From: Comamonadaceae bacterium
GTDB lineage: Bacteria > Pseudomonadota > Gammaproteobacteria > Burkholderiales > Burkholderiaceae_C
Length of the DNA: 8,496 nt
Direction: 5' to 3'
Assembly (NCBI GenBank): GCA_947460065.1
Contig: CANHGF010000081.1
Coordinates: forward strand, 1 to 8,496
Shown: in pieces, positions 8,224-8,496 of the stretch
How positions within the stretch are numbered: the stretch's first letter is position 1
How the letters are laid out: every line of letters begins with the position of its first letter
Translations under genes and position numbers: made by a program
Notes under the pieces: generated by a model
Told to the model about the DNA's origin: nothing
Seen by the model: the letters and a program-made list of their open reading frames with translations, nothing else
Databases searched by the model: none

Positions 8224-8496
8224 TCAGATGCTCAAGGGGTCGACATCCAGGCCCCAGCGTATCAGCGGCTTGAAGGCGCTCTGGCGGCGCAGTTCGGCCA
8301 GCACCGGCTGCCAGGCGGCCATGAATTGCTGCAGGGCCGGCCGTGATGTGCTTTCGAGCAGCATCTGCGCGCGCTCCACATCGGCCACCCGCTGCAGCGT
8401 CAGCGGCACCGCCGGGTAAAGGCTGACCCGCTCGCCGCCGGGCAGGCCGGCCTCCTGGGCGGCCTGGGCGGCCGCGCGCAGAAAGTCCTGCGCCAG
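8224..8496 (-). CDS. priA: Primosomal protein N' (PriA helicase), C-terminal part only
   Basis: The last 90 codons of a gene whose 5' part lies beyond the right edge. The frame is open to base 8496. PriA is the 3'-5' helicase that recognises abandoned forks and loads the replicative helicase at restart. The fragment fits the PriA C-terminal domain: a helix starting LAQDFLRAAAQAA, then VSLYPAVPLTLQRVADVERAQMLLES and the terminal IRWGLDVDPLSI. The last block matches the E. coli PriA ending (VKWVLDVDPIEG). The helicase motifs and zinc-binding cysteines are outside the window. Identification rests on this short but characteristic tail. Confidence 0.88.
   Translation of the reverse strand: MAQDFLRAAAQAAQEAGLPGGERVSLYPAVPLTLQRVADVERAQMLLESTSRPALQQFMAAWQPVLAELRRQSAFKPLIRWGLDVDPLSI

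Overview
The window is GC-rich, densely coded bacterial DNA. The protein families and gene style (rep helicase, priA, an AEC permease, an acyl-CoA catabolism operon with short gaps) suggest a betaproteobacterium, probably Burkholderiales and perhaps Comamonadaceae. That placement is inferred from family resemblance and composition; the window contains no rRNA or other marker to prove it.

Region 1 (2-4528, + strand) holds five co-directional genes that read as one acyl-CoA / fatty-acid-like catabolic operon. In order they are a quinone-oxidoreductase-type MDR reductase (5' end cut by the window edge), an SDR oxidoreductase, an APH-fold phosphotransferase of the ACAD10/11-LvaA type, and two crotonase-fold enzymes. 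The SDR and kinase genes overlap by ATGA and the other gaps are about 30-55 bases. A plausible joint role is oxidation or reduction, phosphorylation and double-bond handling of hydroxy- or oxo-acyl-CoAs. Both crotonases lack the two classical hydratase glutamates, so isomerase-type or other crotonase chemistry is likelier than plain hydration.

Region 2 (4529-6691) contains rep, a superfamily 1A DNA helicase, on the - strand and convergent with the operon. Two copies of a REP-like palindromic element lie on either side of it, one just past its stop codon and one upstream of its start.

Region 3 (6692-7247) is a gene-free interval of about 550 bases between the divergent rep and AEC genes, and it is the most unusual part of the window. 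It carries a REP-like copy and two long stem-loop elements, A and B, with different stem sequences but a shared internal motif (GGAGGAG, then GCGCYAGCCGASGC, then GGACA). A has its motif on the - strand and lies upstream of rep. B has its motif on the + strand and lies upstream of the AEC gene. Conserved pairing with changed stem sequence suggests a structured RNA or ssDNA repeat family.

Region 4 (7248-8496) has an AEC-family membrane transporter (+) converging on the C-terminal end of priA (-, cut by the window edge). Rep and PriA both act in replication restart in other bacteria, so two such genes lie close together here with only the transporter and the repeat-rich interval between them.
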